Source of the DNA: Siphonodentalium dalli
Lineage: Eukaryota > Mollusca > Scaphopoda > Gadilida > Siphonodentaliidae
Assembly: GCA_032622095.1 (NCBI GenBank)
Contig: CP136065.1
Location: 240,229,530 to 240,293,529 of the forward strand
DNA: 64,000 nucleotides
Direction of reading: 5' to 3'
The position numbers and the translations under genes are program-made. The notes under the pieces were generated by a model. That model had not been told where the DNA came from and did not search any database. It saw only the letters and a program-made list of their open reading frames with translations. This document shows, one piece after another, positions 22,323 to 34,072 of the stretch. Positions within the stretch are counted from its first letter, which is position 1, and every line of letters starts with the position of its first letter.

Positions 22323-22473
22323 CAAGTCCGGATCTAGTGTGACTGACATTTGCAGCATGATGTCCCTAGAGGGTTAATTTGGTGATGCTAGCCCATTGTG
22401 CATGGCTGCATCACTAAATTCACCCTCTGGGGACCTCATTCTGCAAATGACAGACATACTAATTTAAGGCTTG
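22323..22473. mobile_element. Family C single-hairpin derivative
   Basis: Left end CAAGTCCGGATCTAGTGTG and right end GACATACTAATTTAAGGCTTG bracket one hairpin (GGTTAATTTGGTGATGCTAG / CATCACTAAATTCACCC). The central section and second hairpin are absent. Confidence 0.8.
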
Positions 22474-23137
22474 ACTGTATGTACAGTCACATGTACATAC
22501 CGGTAGTAAGTACTGGTATTTCAAATAAGTGCAACACAAAGCGTCAACATACATGTACCGTATGATCAACTCTGACAAATTTGTAAAGGGTTGGGAATTT
22601 GGGGGAATTCATACAATTACTAGTAATAACAAACCTGTTGTGATGTATAAACATGCTTATTAAGCATAAAACACAACACTATTCATGTGACCATGTGATA
22701 ATTAGTATGTGACAGTGGGGTTTCCGCGGTAGCATTAGTGATATTACTTGCATGTCGTAATTATTAATATGCAATTATGGAAACCGGTACAGAAGTCGCT
22801 GGTGCCCTCAATTACATAGTCAGAAAATCAAGATTTATCGTTAAGTTATTGCCATCCAATTCCCCAATAACCCCAGATAAAGGTCATAAGATAACGAAGT
22901 ATAGGGAGTCTATAAAGGGGATGATGCTGTATGGTGATTCTTTGATGTGGACTGCGGAGAAACTCATTGAGATCTTACTCATCAAATACGAGTATAATAG
23001 TTCTAATTGTAGATGGGATGCATGTGAATGTAGCGTAATATCATGATATGAACACACTTCCTGAACTCAAATTAATATGATTGAAATTCGGAGGCAATAC
23101 ATGTATATAATAATCCCACATACAAAGATCAATTGTA
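22474..23137. other. Unrecognised 89-codon open frame only
   Basis: Plus-strand frame 22777-23046 with no hydrophobic leader and no known motif. Its codons show no clear bias. I do not call it a gene. No other structure seen. Confidence 0.3.
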
Positions 23138-23510
23138 CAAGCCTGAGTTTAGTGTGTCTGTCATTTGCAGAATGAGGTCCCCAGAGGGTGAATTTATTAA
23201 TGCTATCCCACATAGTGGGCAAGCATCACTAAATTCACCTTCTGGGGACCTCATTCTACTTAGGCCTCTTCTCTGGAAAGTTTCTTTATTATCAATTTCT
23301 ATAGAAACTTCTTCACATATATTCAATTTCTTTTTTAGTTTAGTTTCTCTATATCCCCAAATCGGCAGATGACACATTGCATTATCAAGGTTCCCAATGG
23401 GTGTACATCACAATATACACCATTTGGGAACCTCAATCTGAGTATATGTCTCCCATAGCAGATGAGTCCAGATTAAGGTCCCAAGAGGGTGAATTTGGTG
23501 ATAGAGTCCC
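23138..23510. mobile_element. Family C (hAT-like), right end decayed
   Basis: Begins CAAGCCTGAGTTTAGTGTG, followed by the first hairpin, the TTCTATAGAAACTTCTTCAC centre and the start of the second hairpin (GTCCCAAGAGGGTGAATTTG). The right terminus is not recognisable. Confidence 0.85.
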
Positions 23511-23697
23511 CTAAAAGCCAAACATTCTCTGAAAAATACTTGCCATGCTCACAGCCAATTTCCAGCTGTTTTCAATTTTCACACAGAAGTTAAATAAACG
23601 CTCTTTATGTCCCCCATACCAGGAATAGACTAACAGTAACACGAAATGTTCTTCTCTGTTCCATGCTGCGCAAATGGCTGTATTTTGTTTGGGAAAG

Positions 23698-23850
23698 TAT
23701 TTTTTATGACTTCAATGCATTATTCTGGGACATATAATGCTCGTAGAAAGGTAGTTAAAGTATTTATCGACCTATTTTGATACCGGGAAAAATTCAAAGG
23801 CGAATATTATTAGGTGTATTTTGGAGCGCAAACTGCCACGTGGCTTTAAG
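23698..23850. repeat. Family S dispersed repeat, copy 1
   Basis: Matches 27441-27580: TTTTTATGACTTCA, AATGCTCGTAGAAAGGTAGT and TATTTTGGAGCGCAAAC then CA(C/T)GTGGCTTTAA. Class unknown. Confidence 0.7.
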
Positions 23851-23954
23851 AAACAATAGCCGTAACTAGATTGTATGCATATACATGTACATAACACCCC
23901 TGTTAATCCTTTCAATACTCAAAGCCTGCCAATATTTTGTGCAAAATTGAAAAT

Positions 23955-24235
23955 TAGTTTTCCTAAAATTGCAAATTCTGTGGAGATTGACACAAGAGTA
24001 CATAAACCCCATATTCATGAAGAAAATTGCAAGGAGGTGGGAATGCCTAATTAAGAGCATATAACAGTATCCTATTGTACTGTATTGATCACTAGTTCTC
24101 TTAAAATTTCAAAGATAGACACAAAGAGTACAGAAACTCTGTATAGAATATTTGAAGGAGGTGGGAATCCCTAATTAAGTTTATAACAATATCCTATTGT
24201 AGTGTATTGAACATCGGTCTCTTTAAAAAGCCGAC
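23955..24235. repeat. Family R ~125 bp repeat, two tandem copies
   Basis: Both copies run through a GACACAA.AGTACA block, (C/A)AAGGAGGTGGGAAT, CCTAATTAAG and ACA.TATCCTATTGTA.TGTATTGA. A third copy at 25168-25257 resumes after a B element near 25567. Confidence 0.75.
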
Positions 24236-24511
24236 GATGTTTTTTAAACATATTTACGTCTCATTCATAATCAGTTACTGACTTGATGGGATTCCCTTCA
24301 TTTCATTGGAGAGTGGCGCAGCACACGTGCGATTTCATTGGTAAGCAGTATCCCGAAGACATTGGGCGAGTTACTAAAATTAGTAAAAATGTGGCAAAAA
24401 TTTATTAAATTTTCCCCGATACACAGGTTTATTCAGTGTTGTTATATATGCGCCATTACAATAGGTTTTTTTTCCCTGGTATGTGGTATTATTTTTAGAA
24501 TTTTATTTTAA

Positions 24512-24902
24512 CCCTTTACCCAACAGAAGGGCCCTGTGCCAATGCATTCTCTTATATATGCGAGTCGACCATAGGTCGCCTCGCATATATAAGAGAATGC
24601 ATTGGCTTAACACATTAAAATTATAAAATTGTTAAAGAATGTAAGAAAAAATGGTAAAAAGTGTTAAAAAAAGATTTTTTTTAGGCCAATGCATTCTCTT
24701 ATATATGCGAGGCGACCTATGGTCGACTCGCATATATAAGAGAATGCATTGGCACAGGGCATAACTGTAACTATCACAATGTGGTCAAGGAGCCGGTTCC
24801 AATGATATCCATATTTGTATGGTTCTATTGAGACAGACCGAAGATATTTTAGGCTGTTGAAGCTTTATTTGGCCGGTTTTGGCCGGTTTATTGGGTAAAG
24901 GG
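24512..24902. mobile_element. Family A piggyBac-like MITE, intact
   Basis: Left TTAA at 24508-24511. The right flank is TCAA at 24903-24906, a one-base change. Ends CCCTTTACCCAACAGAAGGG and TTATTGGGTAAAGGG. Inverted relative to the 6.1-kb copy: hairpins come first, the AAGCTTCAACAGCC arm last. Hairpins at about 24533-24606 and 24684-24757. Confidence 0.9.
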
Positions 24903-24982
24903 TCAATAATGTGACATCATCTCGAAAAAGCCCTGCCATTAATTACCGGCAATGAGATATGAACATGGGATCTAGAGATGTA

Positions 24983-25134
24983 CAGTAATGCCCTAAGTAA
25001 TCGACGCCATAACCACAGCGGAATTATGGGTAACGTTTCAGTATTTAGTTGGAAATATGGCTTGTTGCCATTCATCGGAAAGCTCTTGGGGAGATAATCG
25101 ACTGTTATATCGACTGCATTACTGTAAATATGGT
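24983..25134. mobile_element. Family B foldback, most of right arm deleted
   Basis: TA + CAGTAATGCCCTAAGTAATC at the left and CTGCATTACTG + TA at the right. The left arm is complete to GGAAAGCTCT; the right arm is almost gone. Confidence 0.83.
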
Positions 25135-25167
25135 AAAATATGGTCAACTTCTTAAAGAGACTGATTG

Positions 25168-25585
25168 GACACTAGTTCTCTTAATATTTCAAAGATCGAC
25201 ACAGCGTCCAGAAACTCCATATATAAAATTGCAGGGAGGTGAGAATCCCTAATCAATTGCAGTAATGTCCTAAATAATCGACTCCTTAACCACAGCAGAA
25301 TTATGGGTAACTTTTCAGGATTTAGTTGGAAATATGGCTTGTTGCCATTAATCGGAAAGCTCTCAGTGAGATAATCGACTCCTTAACCACAGCAGAATTA
25401 TGGGTAACTTTTCAGGATTGAGTAGGAAATATGGCTTGTTGCCATTCATTGGAAAGCTCTCACTGAGGGCTTTCTGATGAATGGCAACAAGCCAATGACT
25501 AAATCCTGAAATGTTACCAATAATTCTGCTGTGGTTAAGGGGTCGATTATTTAGGGCATTACTGTACCACATAACAATATCCCTT
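25168..25585. repeat. Family R copy 3, split by a B foldback
   Basis: CACTAGTTCTCTTAA, TTTCAAAGAT and GAGGTGAGAATCCCTAAT precede the B element; CATAACAATATCC continues after it. The interruption defines the B insertion point inside Family R. Confidence 0.72.
25260..25564. mobile_element. Family B foldback with repeated left arm
   Basis: Starts CAGTAATGTCCTAAATAATC and ends GGGCATTACTG + TA. The block TAATCGACTCCTTAACCACA appears twice on the left (about 25275 and 25374), so the left arm is duplicated as in the 15.5-kb copy. The left flank reads TG rather than TA. Confidence 0.82.
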
Positions 25586-26122
25586 TATTTACTCCATTGT
25601 GGTGCACTTGATCCTCAGGTGATCTCATCTCTTTGATTGAGAATGCGTCTTAGCACATACATTGTGTGAGTCGTGATTCACATCAGAGTAATGAGAACAG
25701 CACCAGACTTTCTATCGAATCAATTTCATCTGCATTCACGTGACCCTACGAGGGGTCAATCCCATTTTCGCTCAGGGACCAAAAAGTACTAACAGTGTTT
25801 CATTAGCGAACGTGTGATTTGCGTGAATTTATGGGAATTTGATGACCGAATATGCCAGACCGAATCTCAAGCAAGAACACAATAAATGAATGTTATTTGT
25901 GTTGTCCACTCTTAATCCTGTTAAATGCGAAATGGACTGGTTGACACATATTCCCACAATGACCGGACATCAATCTCCTCGCCTCTTCAGTATTAGGCTA
26001 TTTCCTCAAACACATGTGTCTTGTTTGTCTTCACCACCATTAACGGCACACAAAATGGGAATTGTCCGCCAGCAGATTGGATGAGAAACCCTGGCTACAA
26101 TGAAGATCAAGCAATGATCTAG
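25586..26122. other. No feature recognised
   Basis: Apparently unique sequence with no supported gene or repeat. Confidence 0.35.
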
Positions 26123-26131
26123 GGCAGGAAT

Positions 26132-26639
26132 TAGATCATGCCATGAATCTCTATACTCTGGCTAACGCCCGTAGAGATCATATTCCACCAGTACAAAACC
26201 TGGAAACTTTTTTAAGTTTTGACAGGGAACCTTATAAAGTAGAAAAAATAATGTGGGGTGTATATTCTTAGTTATTATCTGTTCCTTAATAATGTACTTC
26301 ACTGTAGGTGAAGGTCCCAACTCGAAATTTCACGATTTAAGTGAACTTGTGAGTAATTTTGCTTTGCATCGCTTACAATTATAGAATTTCTAATTGGTAA
26401 TTAATTCGATGTTTATTGCGATATCGGCTCATAAAAGTCAGAGAAAAGCATGCAATATTGAGTTGGGACATTCACCTACAGTGAAGTACATTATTAAGGA
26501 ACAACCAAGAAATATATTCCCCACGTTATTTTTTCGATTTTATAAGGTTCCCTGTCAAAAATTCAAAAAGTTCCTGGGTTTTGTACTGGTGGAATATGAT
26601 CTCTACGGGCGTTAGAGTAGAGATTCATGGCATGATCTA
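26132..26639. mobile_element. Family E (Mutator-like) MITE
   Basis: TAGATCATGCCATGAATC at the left and GATTCATGGCATGATCTA at the right, with arms running through AGAGATCATATTCCACCAGT and ACCTTATAAAGT. 508 bp. Flanks GGCAGGAA and GGCATGAA are similar but offset, so the target duplication is uncertain. Confidence 0.86.
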
Positions 26640-26757
26640 AGGCATGAACTAGCCCAGAGGGCGTCTGGGGAGACATCTTCTCCCTGAAATGTGTAACCTC
26701 ACTATTTTTGTTCCAGAGAGAAGTGACTTCTCTGTCATAAACTAGTAACTACATGTA

Positions 26758-26979
26758 CAGTAATGCCCTAAATAATCGACTCCTTAACAACAGCATAATT
26801 ACAATGTTTATGGGTAACTTTTTAGGATTTAGTCGGAAATATGGCTTGTTGCCATTCATCGGAAAGCTCTCAGTGAGAGCTTTCCGATGAATGGCAACAA
26901 GCCATATTTCCGACTAAATCCTGAAAAATTACCCATAATTCTGCTGCGATTAAGAAGTCGATTATTTAGGGCATCACTG
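26758..26979. mobile_element. Family B foldback, near-complete
   Basis: The best full-length reference copy: 222 bp, TA at both flanks, arms of about 105 bp meeting at CTCTCAGTGAGAG. Left arm order: CAGTAATGCCC, AATAATCGACTCC, TTTAGGATTTAGTCGG, ATATGGCTTGTTGCC, GGAAAGCTCTC. Confidence 0.92.
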
Positions 26980-26984
26980 TATAC

Positions 26985-27440
26985 TGTATACACTCGTCAT
27001 TTAGTCTCATTCCGGATGATAATCCCAGGCTAAGTTTTTGGTGCAAAAAAAATGATGGGTTGATCCTCTAAGAAAAGCCCACCCCCTTTTTTTAGAACTG
27101 TTTAACTCTGGATCAGATGACAAAAAAATAAAAAAAAATATGATTGCAATATATAAGATGATCTTTGTGTGTTATTTTAAATATTTTTCTAATATAATAG
27201 AACAAAATGGTTTTCATCAAATAAAATAATATGCAGCATGATTCATATAAATACAATATTAGATTAGCTCTATGATGATTAAATCGAAGAGAAAGCAGTG
27301 TGTGAAGTTTTTAAATAGTTTCATGTTAAGATAAGTCAATACATATACCTTTTCCAGACATTCTATTTCCGATTCCAGAGTTTGGATAAATACAAATGGC
27401 TGTTATTGATTAGGACACAATCATCGCGTTCAAATTTGTA
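26985..27440. other. No gene; fragment of a short dispersed repeat
   Basis: AT-rich. About 27345-27402 (TTCCAGACATTCTATTTCC, ATACAAATGGCT) matches 10694-10762. Nothing else recognised. Confidence 0.4.
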
Positions 27441-27580
27441 TTTTTTATGACTTCAGTGCATCTTCCTGAGACATAATGCTCGTAGAAAGGTAGTTCAGGT
27501 ATCTAGTATCGTTACCAGGAAAAATTAAAAAACAAATTTAATGTGTGTATTTTGGAGCGCAAACCACCATGTGGCTTTAA
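27441..27580. repeat. Family S dispersed repeat, copy 2
   Basis: Same order of blocks as 23698-23850, ending GTGGCTTTAA. About 15% of positions appear to differ by eye. Confidence 0.68.
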
Positions 27581-27770
27581 CTTGATATCACGTACATATC
27601 ACAGACACCTTGAGAATAAGTATACAACTAAAGGTGTTATAATTTTGACTTACCGGTACGATAATATACACATCATGGCTTATACCAGTAAATTTATGGT
27701 ACAGTATACATGGCACAACAGTCAAACTATCAATATACAGGAATTGGTTTTATGAGGGGAAAAATATCCT

Positions 27771-27900
27771 GTGCCAATGCATTCTCTTATATACAAGGAG
27801 CCTTGCATTTATAAAAGAATACATTGGCCAAACAATATTTACCTTGACCTTGTAAGCAAATGTATTCTCTTATATATATGACGACTCCCTGTGAGAGCCC
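27771..27900. mobile_element. Degenerate copy of the Family A hairpin module
   Basis: CCTGTGCCAATGCATTCTC starts a decayed hairpin, and GTATTCTCTTATATAT near 27862 begins a remnant of the second. Terminal repeats of Family A are not recognisable. Confidence 0.6.
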
Positions 27901-27911
27901 AGACATGTTTA

Positions 27912-29111
27912 ACTCTTTCATCCCTGAATATACAGATATAGATGTCACAGAACCCTGGATTATCAGCTTTCCTAAGCAAAAATTATGTGTCCCTGGTGTA
28001 TTGCTGCAATACGACCATTCGAGTGATGTCGGGTATGGCAAACAGCTTGTTTTATGATTGTTAACAAGTGACCTTCACTTTATGTTATAAATCAGTTGGG
28101 GCGTCACATCTAAATAATATATCAGGTGTATGCAGGTGAGAACCGAGAAGGGACATTGAACCCCAATATATGCAAGAGTCGCATGTATCACCTGTATCTG
28201 GGATATCAACTTCACATATCAATGTTTTCCCACAAATATATACATATATATGTCATTCAAGTGTTGTGTATAAACGTGGTTGTGATGACCCTCTGCGTGG
28301 TTTCAAATGTTTACCACTTGGTTCATTGAACATAATTGCTTTATCAAAGGCAAGAGCTGATCAGTACTAACCTAGCTAGTATGCCCAAAACGCAATTTGA
28401 CCGAAACAGACATACATGTACATGTATACTCCCACATTTAGCAATTTTAGACCCACAGGGATTTACTTGTCAGTAAGTTGAAGAATTATGAGTAACATTC
28501 CAAATAAAACAACTCCCAATGTCCTGATCGGATTTCCAAAATGATAATGAATATCGATGTGATGTTTATAATATGCACGTGCAGCTATTATAGTTAAAGT
28601 CGCGCTGTTGTGCGGCACGGTGAATTCCGTCGATGTTCCGTCGAAAATAGGAGACATTAGACGGATACCACAAATAAAACATTGTTAGAAAGGTCAACAT
28701 TATCTTCTTTATTTCATAAACGTAATACTAATAATGTTGTCGGTATGTTTTTGTGATAAACAATAAACCAAAATCGAAATGTGACTCAAAACACCACACC
28801 TGTCAGCAGTATTGCGTCATCGATTTTAAGGAAACCCCAAAATAGTAATCGTGACGTCATACAGGTGCTGTCTATATTTAGGCTCGGAAATCCTCTTAAT
28901 GGCGTATATGTTAGGTATTCGTGCGCACCAATAAATTAGTATTGATACCGAATATCACCCAAAAGATATACAAGTTGCTAACCAATAAAATCATTTGTAC
29001 ATTATATCTCTGGAAATATTGTATTATTCCCGACAATTGCCCTCTGCCCGCTAAAGCGGGCTGCCGGGGTGAACGTAAATTACGTCGTGCCCGCTTTAGC
29101 GGGCTGAAAGA
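27912..29111. mobile_element. Candidate piggyBac-like element, about 1.2 kb
   Basis: TTTAACTCTTTCATCCCTG near 27907 and the inverse GGGCTGAAAGAGTTAA ending at 29115 give TTAA plus a (C/A)CTCTTTCA.CCC terminal repeat. The interior has short open frames (for example 27860-28057 and 28126-28370) but none is a recognisable transposase. Near its right end are two GC-rich palindromes (29046-29061, 29089-29104). Boundary assignment is tentative. Confidence 0.4.
29046..29104. other. Pair of GC-rich palindromes
   Basis: GCCCGCTAAAGCGGGC (29046-29061) and GCCCGCTTTAGCGGGC (29089-29104) each fold on themselves and on each other, separated by TTACGT-centred sequence. They stand out against AT-rich surroundings. 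Confidence 0.75.
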
Positions 29112-29749
29112 GTTAAGAGAATGCACTGGCACATGATCTTGCTGCTTTCTCCTCATGAAAGGGTTAAACAAGTAAATGATTTTTTTGTGATACCAGTGAA
29201 ATAACGTCCTTTTTTTCTGGTTGAAAATACTCAGAAACGATCTAACACACAATTAAACTGAACAGTAAAGTCAACCTAATTTAGCATCATTAATGAGAGT
29301 AGAACAGGTGTACAGATAAGAAAACTCATTAGCACAGAATGAAATGTTACCTGAGAACCGGACATAACGCTCATGATGTTTCATCAGAATGGAAATAAAA
29401 TGAGACTTGTTTCAGTCTAGCGCACTCTGTTGCTAGGTTGTGCTTCAGGCACTTGGAAATATCATCAATGTTTCATCAGATTCTGGTCATAAACACTAGA
29501 AGTTCATGCACTCAATGGCATTACAATGACAACTTGCGGAAATCATGAAATGTGGTTATCTCGCTCCTATCTGAACAACTACAATAACATGATGTTTTTT
29601 GAGTTTGTTAACATAATTGGCACATTTTTACTCAAATTTATTCGCTATGTGGACTGAAATGGACATCAATTGGAACAATTCTAACTCTAGAAGGTGTTAA
29701 AGATGCATAATCTAATTAAGTACCCCTCAATAGCACTTATTTGGATTCG
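29112..29749. other. No feature recognised
   Basis: Begins with AAGAGAATGCACTGGCACA, which may be a last trace of the Family A hairpin, then a TTAA-proximal AAAGGGTTAAA at 29158. The rest has no supported feature. Confidence 0.35.
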
Positions 29750-30095
29750 GGGGTAAAAAATATACGATTTGAGTTGAGGAACCCACCTACCAAAGCTCAG
29801 AGTTATTAGATATCAATTTTTGAAATCTATTATTTTGAACCATCAAGACTTATTAGTGGCCCAGTAAAATGTTAACGAGCCGATGGTCTCGGACCAAATT
29901 GCAGATGAAGATGGATAACTCTAAAATCAAAAGGCTTTGTGATGATAATAAGGCCAAACGTCCTCGAACAACATGTTGATAAATAATGCATTTTAGCAAT
30001 TTTATATACATGTTGTCGACGGTGGTTAGCATTATTTTTGGGCAATTAATCGATTCTGATAACTGAAGCGGCATTTCTAAAAATGTTATTGTTGA
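29750..30095. mobile_element. Family D fragment without terminal repeats
   Basis: Contains GGGGGTAAAAAATAT, a GAGTTGAGGAACCCACC block, AAGCTCAGAGTTATTAGATA, AAATTGCAGATGAAGATG and GGGCAATTAATCGATTCTGA in the Family D order. Both AGGTACTC ends are missing or unrecognisable. Confidence 0.75.
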
Positions 30096-31424
30096 TAGAA
30101 ATTATGCCAAGAATATTGTTCGAGACCACTTACAATTTTATATGCCCATAAATTCAAAAAAAGATGTTGATTGCTTATAATTTATAATATATAATACCTG
30201 CAACATTAATTTGAACATATACTAGAAAGAATTATCGGAAATCTGTTTGTTATAAAAATTCACAATTTCCGTTGGTCGAGTACCCAGTTCAAACGATTGT
30301 ACAAAATTTTATTGGTTAATTTTGCATACAAAGAAAAGGCGCGATAAAAGGAGGTCAAGGCCGCTCAAGAAAAATCTCAACTTGAAGGTAAACAAAATGA
30401 AACAGACACAGAGGAACAACCAACAATTTATTCATTAAAACTCACTTTCCGAAAATTTTGGAATATAAAAATTACATGTACCAGGTAGATACCATATGAA
30501 TTGACGTAAATCGGCCTTTGAAAATTTAATTTGAAGTTTGCCGATTCATAGAACATGTAGAATGTTTTTTACAGGTGAAGCCAGTTATCACAACAGCCAT
30601 GTTATTTTGGCAACACTTTGGAGATAAATTATTTTTGGCATGTTTTATTATCAAAATATCCAACAAAGTGACCAGCTTACTTTGAATAGAACACTTTTAA
30701 TTCACTGTGAAATGATCGGTAACAAAGGACAGCCCTTGAGTTTGGCATTTTTATTCTAAGGCATTGTTTAAGTTTTTCATGAAATTCTTTACTAGCTTCT
30801 ATGGGTTTTCTACATCATTGCCTTTTGCCGTATACATGTACACTCTAGGTAGATTTGCCCTGGGGACAATCAGCTCCAATGAAAGTTAACCCTTCCCAAA
30901 TTCCTATGACGGTGACTCGGCCACATACATGTACATGTACAAACAACAAGTAACTAAGGTATTGTCAGGACTTGTCCAATCAGAATTGAGGAAAATGTGA
31001 GAGAGATGTATTATAATATGTATACTTTAAAATATTTGAAATCCATAAAAGAAACTTTAGGGTAGAGGGTTTGAAATAGGGTCGGTGGGGAAACTCCAAC
31101 CATACATGTATGGTACATATTTGTTTCTTTGGCCTAAAATAAAGTAAATCCTGAGCACATGTATTAACTTAGTCATACTTTATGTTTTATTCTATATGCC
31201 ATACTCAGAATGAATAGGAGAACTGTGCAGATGGTTGAGATCTATGTGCTTTGGAATACAGCAGATAGCTTTTCCAATCAATTCAAATGCCAGTAAAATT
31301 CCTATGAGATAAGTTTAATTTTGGAACATGTGATTTATTGATTTTAAGTTTGGTGCATATGCAAACATTCTGAGGACAAGAAGTACACATGTACCATGAA
31401 GTATCATGACTGGTGTGCACATCT
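30096..31424. other. No feature recognised
   Basis: Apparently unique AT-rich DNA with no supported gene, repeat copy or strong hairpin. Confidence 0.35.
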
Positions 31425-31432
31425 CTGAAGAC

Positions 31433-31852
31433 CAAGCCTTGAATAGTGTCTGTCTTTTGCAGAATGAAGTCGCCAGAGGGTGAAATTAATGGTGGCTATC
31501 CCGCATGCAAGACAGGCTACATGTAGCATCACCAAATTCACTCTCTGGGAACCTTATTCTGCTGAGGCCTCAACTGATATGGGAGACCTAGGATTATCCA
31601 TTCACTAAATTCATACAGATTTTTGATTCACGATTGGTTATATTTAATTCTGTTCGAAATTTGTGTTAGGTAGTATTTTAAGTTTCCCTGGTCTATTCAT
31701 ATTTTAAACTCATGTCATCATAAGGTCTAAGCAGAATGAGGTCCCCAAAGGGTGAATTTAGTGATTCTAGCCCGCTGTGTGCGGCAGTATCACTAAATTC
31801 CCCCTATGGGGACCTCATTCTGCAAATGACAGACATAATATTTCAAGGTTTG
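31433..31852. mobile_element. Family C (hAT-like), full length with exact 8-bp target duplication
   Basis: Ends CAAGCCTTGAATAGTG and (inverse) CAAACCTTGAAATATT. CTGAAGAC flanks both sides (31425-31432 and 31853-31860). Two hairpins as in the 13-kb copy; the centre differs (GGGAGACCTAGGAT). 420 bp, non-coding. Confidence 0.88.
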
Positions 31853-31860
31853 CTGAAGAC

Positions 31861-32400
31861 ATGCCGGTACCAGTATGATTTCAATCATTTGATTTTAACC
31901 TATTTATTGTACCACTATCATGACTTGCAGCTGCCACTATCATTTTCTATCTCACCGCTCAACAACTTCTAGACTGTTAAAATGACAGAAAAGGAAGGAG
32001 ACACCGGTACCAGTAATGATTAACAAATCAAGTCAAGGCCACTCAATTAAAGAGGCACACAATTGTCAAGCCTCAATCAAATTACACACCAAGACTCCCT
32101 CTGTTATTTACCTAGAATGCACCATATTCACAACTAAGAGATAGAGTTATTCCCCTTCCATGGAGAATAATAGACTGGTAGTACAGACCAGATCGATAAT
32201 TAAGCACAGAACACATGTGGGTACCCTGACAAAAACAACATGATCACAGTTTATTCGACGAGATAAGTTGATGTTACCATGTCTCCAATTTAAATCGACA
32301 AATCAGTGACCAGAATTACTCACCTGACATGAAACTACATGTATACCATGTCACTAATCCAGAAGTCTTTTTGTAATATACATTGTATGTCATTTCCCAG
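31861..32400. other. No feature recognised
   Basis: No gene or named repeat. Several TACCGGTA and ACATGTA words occur. Confidence 0.35.
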
Positions 32401-32407
32401 GCCTTAA

Positions 32408-32818
32408 CCCTTTACCCAACAAACCGGCCAAATAAAGCTTCAACAGCCTAAAATATCTTCGGTCTGTCTCAATAGAACCATACAAATATGGATATCATTG
32501 GAACCGGCTCCTTGACCACATTGTGATAGTTACAGTTATGCCCTGTGCCAATGCATTCTCTTATATATGCGAGTCGACCATAGGTTGCCTCGCATATGCG
32601 AGTCGACCATAGGTCGCCTCGCATATATAAGAGAATGCGTTGGCCTAAACAAAATCTTTTTTTAACACTTTTTACCATTTTTTCTTACATTCTTTAACAA
32701 TTTTATAATTTTTAATGTGTTAAGCCAATGCATTCTCTTATATATGCGAGGCGACCTATGGTCGACTCGCATATATAAGAGAATGCATTGGCACAGGGCC
32801 CTTCTGTTGGGTAAAGGG
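32408..32818. mobile_element. Family A piggyBac-like MITE with internally duplicated hairpin 1
   Basis: TTAA at 32404-32407 and 32819-32822. Ends CCCTTTACCCAACAAACCGG and TGTTGGGTAAAGGG. The tip of hairpin 1 (GCGAGTCGACCATAGGT) is present twice in tandem, lengthening it to about 100 bp. Hairpin 2 at about 32726-32797 is normal. Confidence 0.9.
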
Positions 32819-32822
32819 TTAA

Positions 32823-33290
32823 GATTCGAAGAGAATCACCGAATCGATTCTCGTAATGATTCTCGTGAAACTTTTCCATTTTCAGTGCTTTATGACTAAC
32901 TTGATTCGGCATTTGATTCTTGCAAAATTAAATGTATTTTGTGCCCTGATTTTCCTCCGCTTAGAGTCATAGCTTGCATGTGTTATATCACGGGTCTGTC
33001 CCGAGCAGAAGTAACCAATATTACATGAATGTTCTCAACAGCCAGGATTCCCAGTGCTAAATAACTGTACATGTACTGTACCATCCATAAAATGGAGATT
33101 TTAGGTACTAGACTCAGCAGGACCGCTTAGTGTTGGGTGGTATTGGCCACCTTTCCTGGTACCACACTACATCAGACAACCGGAGACACTGTAACTTATA
33201 AAACCATGTTTTGGAGCTTCTTCTTACATAATATGGAATATGTTGTATATATTTATATAAACCTAATATCGCTTCCCATTTCCCCATAGC
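32823..33290. other. No feature recognised
   Basis: Begins with GATTC-rich sequence (GATTCGAAGAGAATC.., several inverted GAATC/GATTC words). No gene supported. Confidence 0.35.
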
Positions 33291-33936
33291 GTTACGGTAG
33301 ACACGCCCCCTGAGTCAATGCGTTCATACACCTATGAACGTAACGTGTCGTCACTTTCAATGTCGTTCATAGGTTTATGAAAACATTGGTCCCGGAAATC
33401 ACCGGAGATTGTCGGACATGAACGACTGCTTGAGTAGTCAGCACGTCCGGATTTGGCAAGCAATTTGTTTTGGTCTATAATCAGTGTTGTTTCCTGCACC
33501 TAAAACTCATCTCGTCTGATTACAGTACTCACGACCTCACAAATAAATCATTATGGTAGAACGGCGTGTTGTCAATTTCTTATCATCCACAACCGAAACT
33601 TAATTGTTATTTTCAGATATTATCATTCTTGAAATCAACAAGTCTTCATTCATTACAAGCTAAACAAGACATTTCGTCATATGTGTATAATGTATATACT
33701 TTACTGTGAAATTGTGTTTTACCACTCTCCGTCAACGGATTCTCACAATGTTTGGTTTTCTAAAAAACGAGGATTCGAACTGTCTGAACTGAGCTCCATG
33801 CGTTCATTTAAAGTTGAATAAATAGTGGGAAAGACAGACAATCCTAGTTGATAATGAATTTAAGTACATGTATATAAATATAAATAATAAACGGCGGATT
33901 CAACGTAGTCATGGGTTTTGACCGCGATAACAATTC

Positions 33937-33979
33937 AGCAAACTCCGCATGAACCCCTTCGGGGTTCATGCAGTTTGCT
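33937..33979. other. Strong hairpin with TTCG loop
   Basis: AGCAAACTCCGCATGAACCCC pairs with GGGGTTCATGCAGTTTGCT around CTTCGG, leaving a two-base bulge. A C(UUCG)G tetraloop is exceptionally stable in RNA. It lies in a GC-richer island inside the 1.66-kb element. Confidence 0.75.
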
Positions 33980-34072
33980 AAATTTTTCTCGCGCCGCCGC
34001 CGTTCATTTCTTATATAATGTGATCTGTGGATTCAAAACTTAAGTGGGCCTTTAAATACATTATGAATTTGG

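Noticed and set aside
32717-32899. Recurring small frames containing LYMRGDLWSTRIYKRMHWHRA (also near 7080 and 59310)
   Set aside because: These are translations of the Family A hairpin, present wherever the hairpin is, on either strand, with no conserved start or stop.
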